32,514 bases of DNA. Source: Anaerolineales bacterium. GTDB taxonomy: Bacteria; Chloroflexota; Anaerolineae; Anaerolineales; Villigracilaceae. Under the pieces are notes generated by a model. It saw only the letters and a list, made by a program, of their open reading frames with translations, was not told the DNA's origin and ran no database searches. The stretch covers positions 1 through 32,514 of the forward strand of contig JAGVAO010000144.1 of assembly GCA_020060235.1 (NCBI GenBank), given 5' to 3'. This document shows, one piece after another, positions 25,494-32,514 of this stretch (position 1 is the stretch's first letter; the number at the start of each line of letters is the position of its first letter). The position numbers and the translations under genes were made by a program.

Positions 25494-26519
25494 TTACAAC
25501 GGCTCGATGGTCAGCAAGCGTTTGGTGCGCGGCAGGGCATACACCCGGTAGTTCTCGCCATCCACCAGGGCCTGGTAAGCCCCGCGCCCGACCTGGAAGA
25601 AAACCCCATCGATGACATAGTAATAGGTCGTTCGGCGATTTTTGCCGCCGCTGGTGCGTTTCTCCTTGCGGCCAGCGCCTTCGGTCACCAACGGGGCATG
25701 CGACATCAAATCGAGCAGGCCGTTAAAGAACATGTAGCCGCCAATCCCCGCGAAGATAAGCAAAAACAGGGCCGGGATGAGCAGCGCGAGTAAATCGCCA
25801 TTTTCCTCGCGACCGACGAAGAAGAAAACCAGGCCTATGCCCACCGGGAAAGCGCCAATCAGCAGGCCGAACAAAACGCTGGGCAGGGCTTTCATGCGCT
25901 GCGCGGAGGTCATTTCGCCGTTGCGGTTCAATTCCAAATCTTCGAGTTGGAAGTTGTTGGCGCTGGCCAAAATGCCAAGCAGGGAACTACGCGCCTGGGC
26001 AGGGCTGGCCGGGTATAACTCTTCGGCGGAAAGCACAAAACCGCTTTCCTCAAGGTAATAAAACCGGTAGGTCGCGCCTGGTTTTAAACCGCCTGCATTG
26101 GCGCTCGCCGGCAACAACAAATCGCGCCCGGCGGCCTGGGCGATATATTTGCCATTCTCATAAGCCAGTTGCCCCTGCCCCATGCGAATGGCGCGATTCT
26201 CGCGGTCGCGCTTGAGCGCGCTCCAACGCTGCCAGAGCGGCCAGGCTCCCAACCGAAAAATCAGCGCAAAAACAGCCAGCAGGACGACAAGTGAAATAAC
26301 CAGGGCAATTTCGCCCCACGAAATCGTCACAAAGAAAACCATGCCAAACAAAAACTGGAAAGCAATAAAAGAAGCCAGCAGAACCACACAGCCGCCCTGG
26401 AAGCCCACACTGGCCATCAGGCGCGCATTCTGGTCGCTGGTAATTTCGCCGCGCTGGTTGGCCTGGAAATCAGCCTGGTTTTGCAAATCGACAGATGTCG
26501 GCAGAAATAAATTCATCAT
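25494..26519 (-). CDS. membrane protein made of two tandem copies of a 2-TM module
   Basis: 341 residues, family not recognised. Module 1 (about 21-168) begins NQRGEITSDQ, then has two membrane helices (about 41-63 and 69-90) and ends LKPGATYRFYYLEESGFVLS. Module 2 (about 198-340) begins NRNGEMTSAQ, then has two helices (about 213-235 and 243-266) and ends LVDGENYRVYALPRTKRLLT. The shared order NRxGExTSxQ, 2 TM, GxxYRxY shows an internal duplication. A basic segment (RKEKRTSGGKNRR, 284-296) lies in the second soluble part. The start has GAGGTGAG before two adjacent ATGs. It has its own promoter inside the end of priA. No function is proposed. Confidence 0.8.
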   Translation of the reverse strand: MMNLFLPTSVDLQNQADFQANQRGEITSDQNARLMASVGFQGGCVVLLASFIAFQFLFGMVFFVTISWGEIALVISLVVLLAVFALIFRLGAWPLWQRWSALKRDRENRAIRMGQGQLAYENGKYIAQAAGRDLLLPASANAGGLKPGATYRFYYLEESGFVLSAEELYPASPAQARSSLLGILASANNFQLEDLELNRNGEMTSAQRMKALPSVLFGLLIGAFPVGIGLVFFFVGREENGDLLALLIPALFLLIFAGIGGYMFFNGLLDLMSHAPLVTEGAGRKEKRTSGGKNRRTTYYYVIDGVFFQVGRGAYQALVDGENYRVYALPRTKRLLTIEPL

Positions 26520-26536
26520 ATCTCACCTCGCTAATC

Positions 26537-26566
26537 ATTATAGCAAACTGACCGGGCCAACTTCAA
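26537..26566 (-). promoter_or_regulatory. promoter of membrane-protein gene inside priA 3' end
   Basis: TTGAAG (26566-26561), an 18-base spacer and TATAAT (26542-26537), overlapping the last codons of priA. A start near 26530 leaves room for the GAGGTGAG ribosome binding site. Confidence 0.6.
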
Positions 26567-29024
26567 CCCGCCAGCCCGCCAAAGGCTTGTCTTTCAACAA
26601 ACCCGCCGGGTCTGGCCCGCGCAAGACAATCTGCCAGCGATAAAAACCTGCCATTTTAGGGAACGGACAGGGAAGCGGGCCAATCATTTCGGTCTGGATG
26701 CGGCCCTCGCGCTCCATCCAAACCCGCAGTTGGGCCGCCATTTTACGGGCTTCTTCCTCGGCCCTGGCCGGGTCCTGCTCGCGCCGTTCCAGGCGCACCA
26801 ACCGCGCGAAAGGCGGATACCCCAACTGACGCCGGTTCTGCAATTCGTCGGCATAAAAGCCGCTGAAATCGTGTCCCACTGCCCGACGGATGACCGGGTT
26901 TTCGGGCTGGAAGGTTTGCAGGATGACCTTGCCGCCTTTGTGCGAGCGTCCCGCCCGCCCGGCCACCTGTGTCAGGGTCTGGAAGACGCGCTCAGGCGCA
27001 AACGGGTCGGGCAGGTTAAGGCCGACATCGGCCAGCACAATCCCCACCAGGGTGACATCGGGCAAATCAAGCCCCTTTGCCAGCATTTGCGTACCAACCA
27101 GCACATTGGCCTTGCCGTTGGCGAAATGGGTTAGGATGATTTCGTGGGCATCCTTCTGGCGGGTGGTTTCCCAGTCCCAGCGCAGCGGAACAGCCTGCGG
27201 AAACAGGCGCACCACCTCACTCTCAACCTTCTCACTGCCCAGGCCAAACGCGCGAATATGCGGGCTTTTACACTTCGGGCAGGTCTTCGGCATCTGGCGG
27301 CTGTACCCGCAGCGATGACAATGCAAACCGGTGGCATAGGTAGTCGAAGGCCGGGCAGACAGGCCTTCCTGCTGGTGGTACGTCAACGGCGTATCGCACT
27401 GCGGGCATTTGAGCGACTCGCCACAGGCCCGGCAAAAAACATAGGTGGACGTGCCGCGCCGGTTAAGGAACAGGATGGCCTGTTCGCCGCGCAGCAGGGT
27501 TTCGGCCAGCGACTCAGACAGGGCGCGGCTGAAAATCTCGCGGTTGCCGGCCTGCAATTCCTCGCGCATATCGACCACCTGCACGGGCGGCAGTTCGAAA
27601 TCGGTGCTTTCGTTTTCAAGCGAGAACCCGACCCGCTCAGGCAGTTCGAGCAGAGTCAGTTCGCCGCGTTCGGCCCGGTAACGCTGTTCGACCGTTGGGG
27701 TGGCGGAACCCAGCAGGCAGGTCGCGTTGCAGATGCGGGCATAGGCTTCGGCAGCCTCGACGGCGTGATAAAACGGCGGCTCCGACTGGTAATAGGAATT
27801 GTCGTGGCACTCATCCAGCACAATCAGGCCAATGTCGTTGAAGGGGGTAAACAGGGCCGAGCGCGCGCCAATCAGCACCGACAGTTGCCCTGAGCGGGCG
27901 CGCCGCCAGGTGTCGTAACGCTCGCCGTCGGAAAGTTTCGAGTGCAGGATGCCGACCCGCCCCGGAAAACGGGACATAAAACGGCGCACGGTCTGCGGCG
28001 TGAGGGCAATTTCGGGTACGAGGATTAAGGCCTGGCGTCCCTGCCTGAGGGTGGTCTCGACGGCCCGCAGGTAGATTTCGGTCTTGCCTGAGCCGGTGAT
28101 GCCGTGCAAAAGAAAAGGCGAAACGGCGGACGGTTGACCGCTGACCGAGGCAATGACCTGCGCCAGGGCGGCCTCCTGGGCGGGGGTCAGGGTGATTTCG
28201 GCGGCCTGCCTTTCGCTGCTGCTGACTTTTTCAAGCGGGTCGCGCCAGATTTCGGTTTCGCCGAGCAGGATTAGGTCGCGTTCGGCCAGTTCCTGCAAGT
28301 CGGCCAGGTTGCAGCCGCTGGCGGCATAGACCCACGAAACGTTGACCGCACCGGCTTCCTGAATAAGAAACTCCAGCGCGGCGCGACGGCGTTTGAGCGT
28401 GGCTTCGGTCTTGCCGAGCGAGTCCATCGCGGCGCGGGCGGCTTCGGGCGCGGCGGCCAGTTGGGCAATGCGGATGAATTTACCGCGCACGGCGGGCTGG
28501 GGGAGCACACTGGTCTTGCCCAACACCCCACGCCGCGCCAGTGCCTCGGCAGATTTACGCCAATCGACCCGCGAGAAATGGCGTTCGATTTGGCGTCCGC
28601 GCAGGTGGCCGCGCTCGGCCAGCAGGGCGACAATCCGCGCCTGGGTGGGGGAAAGTTCAAGGTCGCCGGTCTGGGGAGCAAACAGGGTGTAGAGCGTGTC
28701 GGCTTGCTGCGACAGCCCCGGCGGGAGCATAAGTGAGATGATGGAGGAAAGGGGGTTTAGCGTCGCTTCGGCGAGGTGAAAAGCCAGGGAAAGCTGCTGC
28801 GGCGTCAGGACGGGCAGCGGGTCTAACAGCGTGGAAAGCGGCCTGGGGTCGGCCACGGCAGGCTGCGGGGGGAGCGCGGTCACCACTCCCTGCACCATCT
28901 GGCGGTTAAACGGAACCGTGACCAGGCTGCCGGGAACTATTTTGGCGGACATTTCCGCCGGAACGGCATAATCGAAGACCCCGGCAAGGGTAGGGATGTT
29001 GACGGCAACACGCGCAAAAGACAT
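26538..29024 (-). CDS. priA: primosomal protein N' (PriA helicase)
   Basis: 828 residues. It restarts stalled replication forks by binding DNA and loading the primosome. The N-terminal 3'-DNA-binding domain (VAVNIPTLAGVFDYAVP) and a helical part lead to the helicase core: Walker A GITGSGKT (308-315) and a Walker B reading LDECHDNSYY (403-412), where DEEHD is usual. The zinc module has eight Cys (531, 534, 540, 543, 569, 572, 582, 585), stretched by about 12 residues in the middle. GTQMLAKGLDLPDV and QVAGRAGR close the core. TATAAT lies 6 bases before the ATG, so it is probably leaderless. It follows infA after a terminator. Confidence 0.96.
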   Translation of the reverse strand: MSFARVAVNIPTLAGVFDYAVPAEMSAKIVPGSLVTVPFNRQMVQGVVTALPPQPAVADPRPLSTLLDPLPVLTPQQLSLAFHLAEATLNPLSSIISLMLPPGLSQQADTLYTLFAPQTGDLELSPTQARIVALLAERGHLRGRQIERHFSRVDWRKSAEALARRGVLGKTSVLPQPAVRGKFIRIAQLAAAPEAARAAMDSLGKTEATLKRRRAALEFLIQEAGAVNVSWVYAASGCNLADLQELAERDLILLGETEIWRDPLEKVSSSERQAAEITLTPAQEAALAQVIASVSGQPSAVSPFLLHGITGSGKTEIYLRAVETTLRQGRQALILVPEIALTPQTVRRFMSRFPGRVGILHSKLSDGERYDTWRRARSGQLSVLIGARSALFTPFNDIGLIVLDECHDNSYYQSEPPFYHAVEAAEAYARICNATCLLGSATPTVEQRYRAERGELTLLELPERVGFSLENESTDFELPPVQVVDMREELQAGNREIFSRALSESLAETLLRGEQAILFLNRRGTSTYVFCRACGESLKCPQCDTPLTYHQQEGLSARPSTTYATGLHCHRCGYSRQMPKTCPKCKSPHIRAFGLGSEKVESEVVRLFPQAVPLRWDWETTRQKDAHEIILTHFANGKANVLVGTQMLAKGLDLPDVTLVGIVLADVGLNLPDPFAPERVFQTLTQVAGRAGRSHKGGKVILQTFQPENPVIRRAVGHDFSGFYADELQNRRQLGYPPFARLVRLERREQDPARAEEEARKMAAQLRVWMEREGRIQTEMIGPLPCPFPKMAGFYRWQIVLRGPDPAGLLKDKPLAGWRVEVGPVSLL

Positions 29025-29030
29025 GGGGTG

Positions 29031-29036
29031 ATTATA
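29031..29036 (-). promoter_or_regulatory. -10 box of priA, leaderless layout
   Basis: TATAAT then six bases and the ATG at 29024. A weak -35 (TTTTTG, 29059-29054) at 17 bases overlaps the T-run of the infA terminator. No Shine-Dalgarno is present. Confidence 0.65.
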
Positions 29037-29054
29037 GTATGCGATGCGGCAATC

Positions 29055-29082
29055 AAAAAGGGCCGGGGAAAATCCCGGCCCT
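29055..29082 (-). terminator. intrinsic terminator of rpsU-infA
   Basis: A 9-bp GC stem (29059-29067 with 29074-29082) with a 6-base loop and a minus-strand T-run at 29059-29055. It lies 28 bases after the infA stop. Confidence 0.9.
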
Positions 29083-29110
29083 CATGATTGCGGTGAGGTG
29101 TATGGCAGGT

Positions 29111-29368
29111 TTACTGTTCAGAAAAGATGCTTTCGCCGCTGGCGGTTTTCTTCTGACGGTAGGTGATGCGTCCGCGCGTCAGGTCGTAGGGGGACATTTC
29201 GACTTTAACGCGGTCGCCCAGCAGGATGCGGATGTAGAACTTGCGCATCTTGCCTGAAAGGTAGGCCAGCACTTCGTGGCCGTTGTCGAGTCGCACCCGA
29301 AATTGTGTACCGGGCAGGGCCTCGATTACAACTCCTTCGACGACAAGTTTGTCATCTTCTTTTGCCAT
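29111..29368 (-). CDS. infA: translation initiation factor IF-1
   Basis: 85 residues, an OB-fold S1-like protein that blocks the A site of the 30S subunit during initiation. [40 protein letters not shown], split around [14 protein letters not shown], and [20 protein letters not shown] are the family core. The C-terminus is extended by about 10 residues ([11 protein letters not shown]) relative to the usual ~72. The ATG at 29368 has a perfect AGGAGGTG upstream; an ATG two codons earlier lies too close to that site. It follows rpsU by 18 bases and shares its leader. Confidence 0.97.
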   Translation of the reverse strand: MAKEDDKLVVEGVVIEALPGTQFRVRLDNGHEVLAYLSGKMRKFYIRILLGDRVKVEMSPYDLTRGRITYRQKKTASGESIFSEQ

Positions 29369-29386
29369 ACACACCTCCTGCTTATC

Positions 29387-29584
29387 TTATTCAAAGGTCT
29401 TTACCTGGCGTCGTTTGAGACGGCGAATAGCCTTTTTGTCTTCCATACGGCGCTGCTCGCTCTTGGATACAAACCAGCGCTTGCGGCGCACGGTGCTCAA
29501 GACACCGCTCTTGACGACCTTCTTGCGAAAGCGCTTGAGCAGCTGGTCTTGCGATTCGTTCTGGCGTAAGTAAACTGCAGTCAT
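29387..29584 (-). CDS. rpsU: 30S ribosomal protein S21
   Basis: 65 residues, short and very basic. YLRQNESQDQLLKRFRKKV and the RRKRWFVSKSEQRRMEDKKA region match bS21, which helps 30S subunits engage mRNA near the anti-Shine-Dalgarno. The ATG at 29584 has GGGAGGTG upstream. It is the first gene of the rpsU-infA unit. Its leader carries a terminator (29631-29663) and short ORFs, so expression is probably attenuated. An overlapping 37-codon frame (29587-29700) ends 2 bases before this ATG and could couple translation. Confidence 0.96.
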   Translation of the reverse strand: MTAVYLRQNESQDQLLKRFRKKVVKSGVLSTVRRKRWFVSKSEQRRMEDKKAIRRLKRRQVKTFE

Positions 29585-29630
29585 TGCTATTTCACCTCCC
29601 TTCTACTTAAGGGATTGCCCATCAGGGCAT

Positions 29631-29663
29631 AAAAAAACCGGCGCATGTCATAGACACAGCCGG
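29631..29663 (-). terminator. terminator hairpin in rpsU-infA leader (candidate attenuator)
   Basis: Outer stem GCCGG/CCGGC (29659-29663 with 29638-29642), an inner TGTC/GACA stem, then seven Ts on the minus strand (29637-29631). It lies about 47 bases before rpsU and downstream of a TATAAT promoter, in the same direction. Confidence 0.75.
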
Positions 29664-29696
29664 ACAGGGGGCGAGATTGGCGAGAAAAAATCTTGC

Positions 29697-29750
29697 TCAA
29701 AGAAACGTTCGCTCCTGCACAACTCCCTTCACTGTTCGAAAGTTACTCAT
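29697..29750 (-). CDS. putative 17-residue leader peptide before rpsU
   Basis: ATG at 29750, 17 codons (MSNFRTVKGVVQERTFL), TGA at 29697. It starts about 22 bases after the predicted transcript start. The TGA overlaps a TTG (29700-29698) that opens a 37-codon frame ending just before rpsU and running through the terminator; CAGGAG precedes that TTG. Whether either frame is translated is not shown by the sequence alone. Confidence 0.35.
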   Translation of the reverse strand: MSNFRTVKGVVQERTFL

Positions 29751-29778
29751 CAACGAGAGCCGGTCTATAACGGCTGTG

Positions 29779-29784
29779 ATTATA
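29779..29784 (-). promoter_or_regulatory. -10 box of rpsU-infA
   Basis: A perfect TATAAT; the transcript would start near 29772. There is no good -35 at 16-18 bases. A small hairpin (AGCCG with CGGCT) follows at the start of the transcript. Confidence 0.6.
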
Positions 29785-29823
29785 CTACATACCCGGCCTG
29801 CAAGGAAGGGCGAGTTTTATTCG

Positions 29824-29943
29824 ACAGCAATTCCCAACAGGTCTGTGCAGCGCAGCCTTCGGACGGCAAATCGCAGACTACATCGTGCTGCGCAAAGCCC
29901 GCGCTACATGTTGCTCGTTTCATTTCAAGTTGAGAATTGCTGT
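29824..29943. repeat. 120-bp element with 15-bp terminal inverted repeats abutting the MFS stop codon
   Basis: Arms ACAGCAATTCCCAAC (29824-29838) and GTTGAGAATTGCTGT (29929-29943) are complementary at 14 of 15 positions. An inner stem GCGCAGC/GCTGCGC (29850-29856 with 29887-29893) is nested inside. It ends at the base next to the MFS stop codon. There is no ORF and no T-run, so it is more like a palindromic or MITE-type repeat than a terminator. Confidence 0.65.
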
Positions 29944-31155
29944 TTAATCGAGCCGCCTTATGGAAGGGTGCAGCAGCGCCAGCAGGCCCATCAACGCAGA
30001 AAGCGCGCCGCCCAGGATGAAGACCATCGCCGGGCCGAGAACAGAGGTTGCCCAACCGGCGACCACCAGCCCGACCGGCAGGAGAATGAACGAGCCAGTC
30101 TGGTCGATACTTGAAACGCGCCCCAACTGTTCATTGGGGATTTTCTCTTGCAATAAATGAGTCCAGGCCAGTTGACCGGCTTGCAGGGCAAAACCGTTGA
30201 CGAGCGCGGCCAGCAGCAAGGCCCAGAGCGGCAGGTGAAAGCCGAAGAGCACCAGCATAACTCCACCCACAATCAAGCCGCCCTGGACGAACAACCCGCG
30301 CCGGGGCAGGCGCGCATAACGTCCCAGCCCAAGGGCGGCGAGGATGTAACCGAGCGGGAAAAAGGAGTAAATCAGGCCGAGCTTGTCGACGCCGCCCTGC
30401 ATTTCCTCGCCGACCAGGAAGGGCATGGCCACGCTGTACGGCCCAGCCAGAGTGACATTGGTCAGCGCGGCGACGACGATACAAATCCACAACCAGGGCA
30501 GGGCAGCCACAACCGAAAACCCCTCGCGGATGTCGGCCAGCAGGTTGGTGTTTTCGCCCACCAGCGGGGCCGGGATTCCGGCGCGCAGAAGGGGCGAGAC
30601 AATCAGGGCGGAGAGCAGGAAGGAGACGCCATTGACGGCGAAGGCGGTCTCGATGCCGAAGACGGCTATCAGCCCCGCGCCGAGGGCCGGGCCAAGCACG
30701 CGCCCCAGGTTGACGCTGATACTGCCCAGGGCGTTGGCGCTTCCCAGGTTTTCTTCCGCAACGACCTGCGGGATGATGGCGGCGTAGGCGGGTTCAAAGA
30801 AGGCGGTTGCGATACCAAAGAACAGGGCCGCGCCGAAAATATGCCAGAGTTCCAGGGCGCCGCTCCAACCGAGGATGGCGACCGTCAGCGCAACCAACCC
30901 GCAGCCGAGGTCGGAGAACATCATCAGAATCAGGCGCGGGAAGCGGTCGACAATCGCCCCGCCCAGGACGAGAAAAAGCACAGAGGGGGCAATCGAAACG
31001 ACCAGCACCAGCCCCATGATTTCGGGCGAGCCGGTTTCCTGCAAGACCCACCAGGCCAGGGCAATTTCATAGACAAAATCACCGACCCGCGATTGAGTGT
31101 TGGCGGCCCACAAGAGGGCAAAGTTGCGTTGTTTCAGGGCGCGCAGGAGGAACAT
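29944..31155 (-). CDS. MFS transporter (drug-exporter type, MFS_3/DHA3-like)
   Basis: 403 residues with about 12 hydrophobic segments. It begins LKQRNFALLWAANTQSRVGD, the usual N-terminal helix of this group. The loop-2/3 motif is GGAIVDRFPRLILMM (a variant of GxxxDRxGRR), and NLGRVLGPALGAGLIAVFGI is the antiporter motif-C-like segment. Such proteins export macrolides, siderophores or similar compounds by proton exchange; the substrate is not predictable. The ATG at 31155 has no clear Shine-Dalgarno. It lies 43 bases after the TPR gene. That gap holds repeated GAATG units (31161-31195, plus strand). Confidence 0.9.
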   Translation of the reverse strand: MFLLRALKQRNFALLWAANTQSRVGDFVYEIALAWWVLQETGSPEIMGLVLVVSIAPSVLFLVLGGAIVDRFPRLILMMFSDLGCGLVALTVAILGWSGALELWHIFGAALFFGIATAFFEPAYAAIIPQVVAEENLGSANALGSISVNLGRVLGPALGAGLIAVFGIETAFAVNGVSFLLSALIVSPLLRAGIPAPLVGENTNLLADIREGFSVVAALPWLWICIVVAALTNVTLAGPYSVAMPFLVGEEMQGGVDKLGLIYSFFPLGYILAALGLGRYARLPRRGLFVQGGLIVGGVMLVLFGFHLPLWALLLAALVNGFALQAGQLAWTHLLQEKIPNEQLGRVSSIDQTGSFILLPVGLVVAGWATSVLGPAMVFILGGALSALMGLLALLHPSIRRLD

Positions 31156-31198
31156 TTGGGGAATGAAGAATGCAGAAGGATGAATGCGGAATGGTGGG

Positions 31199-32275
31199 TT
31201 AATAGCAGGCGGACAGGTTGTCCCAGGTCATTTGGGTTTTGGGATGATTGTCACCCAGGCGTTTGCGGAAATCGCGCAAGGCGCGCTGGAAGAGTTCGCG
31301 GGCATCCTGTTTGCGCCCGAGCGATTGCAGCAGCACACCCAGGTTGTTGCGCGACAGGGCGGTGTCGGGATGCTCTGCGCCGAGGATGTTCTCCTTGACG
31401 GCAATCGCCCGCCGAAAGAGGGATTCGGCTTCGGCAGGGTCGCCCAACTGCCAGCAGACGTGGGCCAGGTTGTTGAGGGTGACAGCCACTTCGTAATGTT
31501 CCGGCCCGTAGATTTTCTCGAAAGCGGACAGGGCGCGGCGGTAAATCGGCTCGGATTCGGTATAACGGCCCAGGCCGTCCAAAATCCCGGCGTAGGCGCA
31601 GGCGTCGGCCAGGGGGGTGGGATGCTCGTCACCCAGGATGGCGCGGCTGGTGTCCCAGGCTTTGCGCCCGAAGGGTTCACTGGCAGCAAAATCGCCGCGC
31701 GCGTGAGCCAGCCCGCCCAGGTTGTGATAGAGGGCGGCTACTGACAGCGAGTGTTCGCCCTCGCTCTCTATCAGGCGCGCCAATGCCTGACGATACAGGG
31801 ACTCGGCTTTGTCGAATTCGGCGGTGTATTTGTAGAGGATGCCGAGGTTATTGCGAGCGTCGGCGGCTTCGTCGCTTCGCTCGCCGAAACGGGAAACAGC
31901 CAGGGCCAGGGCGCGCTCCAGCCAGGATTCGGCCTCGATATAACGCGCCAGGTGGCGGTGGAGCGCGCCGATTTTGCCCCAGGCCTGTAAACGTATAAAG
32001 GCCGTCTCGTCGTCATCATCCATTTGCGGGTCATCCACCAGGCGGTGGGCTTCCAGCGCGGCTTCGAGGGCGGAGTCGGTCGTCCCCAACTGCTCGCGGA
32101 CGATGGCCAGGGCGTTGTGCAGGTTGGCCAGGTTGGCGCGCTGGTCGCCGGGCAGGGCGCGGAACAGGTCGATGCAGCGGCGGTACAGCCCTTCGGCGCG
32201 GGCCAGTTCTCCGGCGGATTGGGCTTCGGCGGCTTGCTGGTAGGTTTGCAGGGCGGTTTGGGTCGGGTCGCTCAT
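31199..32275 (-). CDS. tetratricopeptide repeat protein (kinesin light chain-like 42-residue repeats)
   Basis: 358 residues, built almost wholly of TPR units. The C-terminal repeats have the 42-residue period of TPR_10/TPR_12 proteins: LNNLAHVCWQLGDPAEAESL, then HPDTALSRNNLGVLLQSLGR with GDNHPKTQMTWDNLS at the end. An acidic patch (DDPQMDDDDET, 81-91) lies between early repeats. There is no signal peptide, membrane segment or catalytic domain. It should be a cytoplasmic protein-binding scaffold. The ATG at 32275 follows AGAAGAA. Upstream is a terminator and a repeat-peptide gene, downstream the MFS exporter. Confidence 0.92.
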   Translation of the reverse strand: MSDPTQTALQTYQQAAEAQSAGELARAEGLYRRCIDLFRALPGDQRANLANLHNALAIVREQLGTTDSALEAALEAHRLVDDPQMDDDDETAFIRLQAWGKIGALHRHLARYIEAESWLERALALAVSRFGERSDEAADARNNLGILYKYTAEFDKAESLYRQALARLIESEGEHSLSVAALYHNLGGLAHARGDFAASEPFGRKAWDTSRAILGDEHPTPLADACAYAGILDGLGRYTESEPIYRRALSAFEKIYGPEHYEVAVTLNNLAHVCWQLGDPAEAESLFRRAIAVKENILGAEHPDTALSRNNLGVLLQSLGRKQDARELFQRALRDFRKRLGDNHPKTQMTWDNLSACY

Positions 32276-32295
32276 ATTTTTCTTCTATAAACGTG

Positions 32296-32318
32296 AAAAG
32301 ACGTTGCGCGGCAACGTC
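32296..32318 (-). terminator. intrinsic terminator after the repeat-peptide gene
   Basis: A perfect 8-bp stem GACGTTGC/GCAACGTC (32300-32307 with 32311-32318), a 3-base loop, and a short minus-strand TTTT tail. It lies between the stop at 32345 and the TPR start. Confidence 0.65.
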
Positions 32319-32344
32319 CATTCACAGTGCAGGAACACAGGGCA

Positions 32345-32514
32345 TTAGCGAATGCGGCCGGCGGTCTCGTTATGGTTCACGCGGAAGCCTTCGCGGACGG
32401 TGGATAACTTGGCGGCGGTTTCATTATGCTGCAAAACAAGGCCGGGACCCTGGCGCACGGTCGGCAACTTGATGACGGTCTCGTTGTGGTTGAGGCGCAT
32501 ACCTTCGCGGACGG
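32345..32514 (-). CDS. C-terminal fragment of a tandem-repeat protein of unknown family
   Basis: The last 55 codons of a gene whose start lies outside the window, ending in TAA at 32345. The fragment is three repeats of 17-20 residues built on VREGxxLNHNETxxKLPT: VREGMRLNHNETVIKLPT, VRQGPGLVLQHNETAAKLST and VREGFRVNHNETAGRIR. The repeat is also visible in the DNA. The invariant core is HNET with a preceding VR(E/Q)G. I do not recognise the family. The pattern could be a short beta-strand repeat or a multi-unit peptide; nothing seen here decides it. A terminator follows. Confidence 0.6.
   Translation of the reverse strand, partial: VREGMRLNHNETVIKLPTVRQGPGLVLQHNETAAKLSTVREGFRVNHNETAGRIR

Noticed and set aside
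29039-29110. Small plus-strand ORF after infA
   Set aside because: It spans the infA terminator and then runs antisense to infA; no coding signal.
31156-31198. Short GAATG repeats between TPR and MFS genes
   Set aside because: Four loosely spaced copies only; too short and degenerate to call a functional element.
30157-31398. 413-codon plus-strand frame opposite the MFS transporter and the TPR gene end
   Set aside because: Composition is hydrophilic noise (Gln/Glu/Arg-rich), antisense to clear membrane helices of a recognised transporter.

Overview
The window reads as one contiguous, gene-dense bacterial chromosome segment. It is best explained as a member of the Chloroflexota, probably an Anaerolineae-like lineage; this is an inference from gene content. 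The clues are serial SH3-domain lipoproteins, a Rex repressor, the paired TIGR03960/TIGR03936 radical SAM genes, MreB, GC-rich codon use and abundant short palindromic intergenic repeats. No rRNA, tRNA, CRISPR array, integrase or transposase was seen. Both ends cut a gene: an esterase on the left and a tandem-repeat protein on the right.

Layout. 1-4384 (minus): thiolase, DinB-like protein, then an ABC-F ATPase with its own promoter, upstream ORF and terminator leader, and an esterase. 4455-6138: aroQ (plus) converging on a pyruvyl-transferase-like gene (minus). 6252-9438 (plus): a 7TM/PAS sensor without an output domain and a second ABC-F gene, again behind an upstream ORF plus intrinsic terminator. 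9512-12117 (plus): a radical SAM protein with a palindromic repeat inserted in frame, and its partner. 12210-15262 (plus): two SH3 lipoproteins and rex with a Rex operator over its promoter. 15328-21388 (minus): atpA, atpG, atpD, atpC (F1 only), an MreB-like gene with altered active-site residues and a small membrane protein. 21554-24267: a sugar transferase (minus) diverging from an OmpR-type two-component system (plus). 24264-29584 (minus): rpsU-infA with a terminator-bearing leader, priA, a duplicated-module membrane protein, a phosphoribosyltransferase and a Crp/Fnr regulator. 29944-32514 (minus): a drug-type MFS exporter, a TPR protein and a repeat-peptide gene fragment.

How the genes fit together. 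Energy and redox (F1 ATPase, Rex), translation (IF-1, S21, two ABC-F proteins), replication restart (PriA) and envelope functions (sugar transferase, pyruvyl transferase, SH3 lipoproteins, MreB-like) dominate; this is mostly core chromosome rather than an island. Two themes cross the genes. First, several starts sit only 6-7 bases (in one case 9) behind a TATAAT-like box, suggesting leaderless mRNAs. Second, three translation-related transcription units (both ABC-F genes and rpsU-infA) carry a short ORF followed by an intrinsic terminator in the leader, suggesting ribosome-sensing attenuation. The most novel sequence-level observation is the palindromic element read through as protein inside the radical SAM gene.
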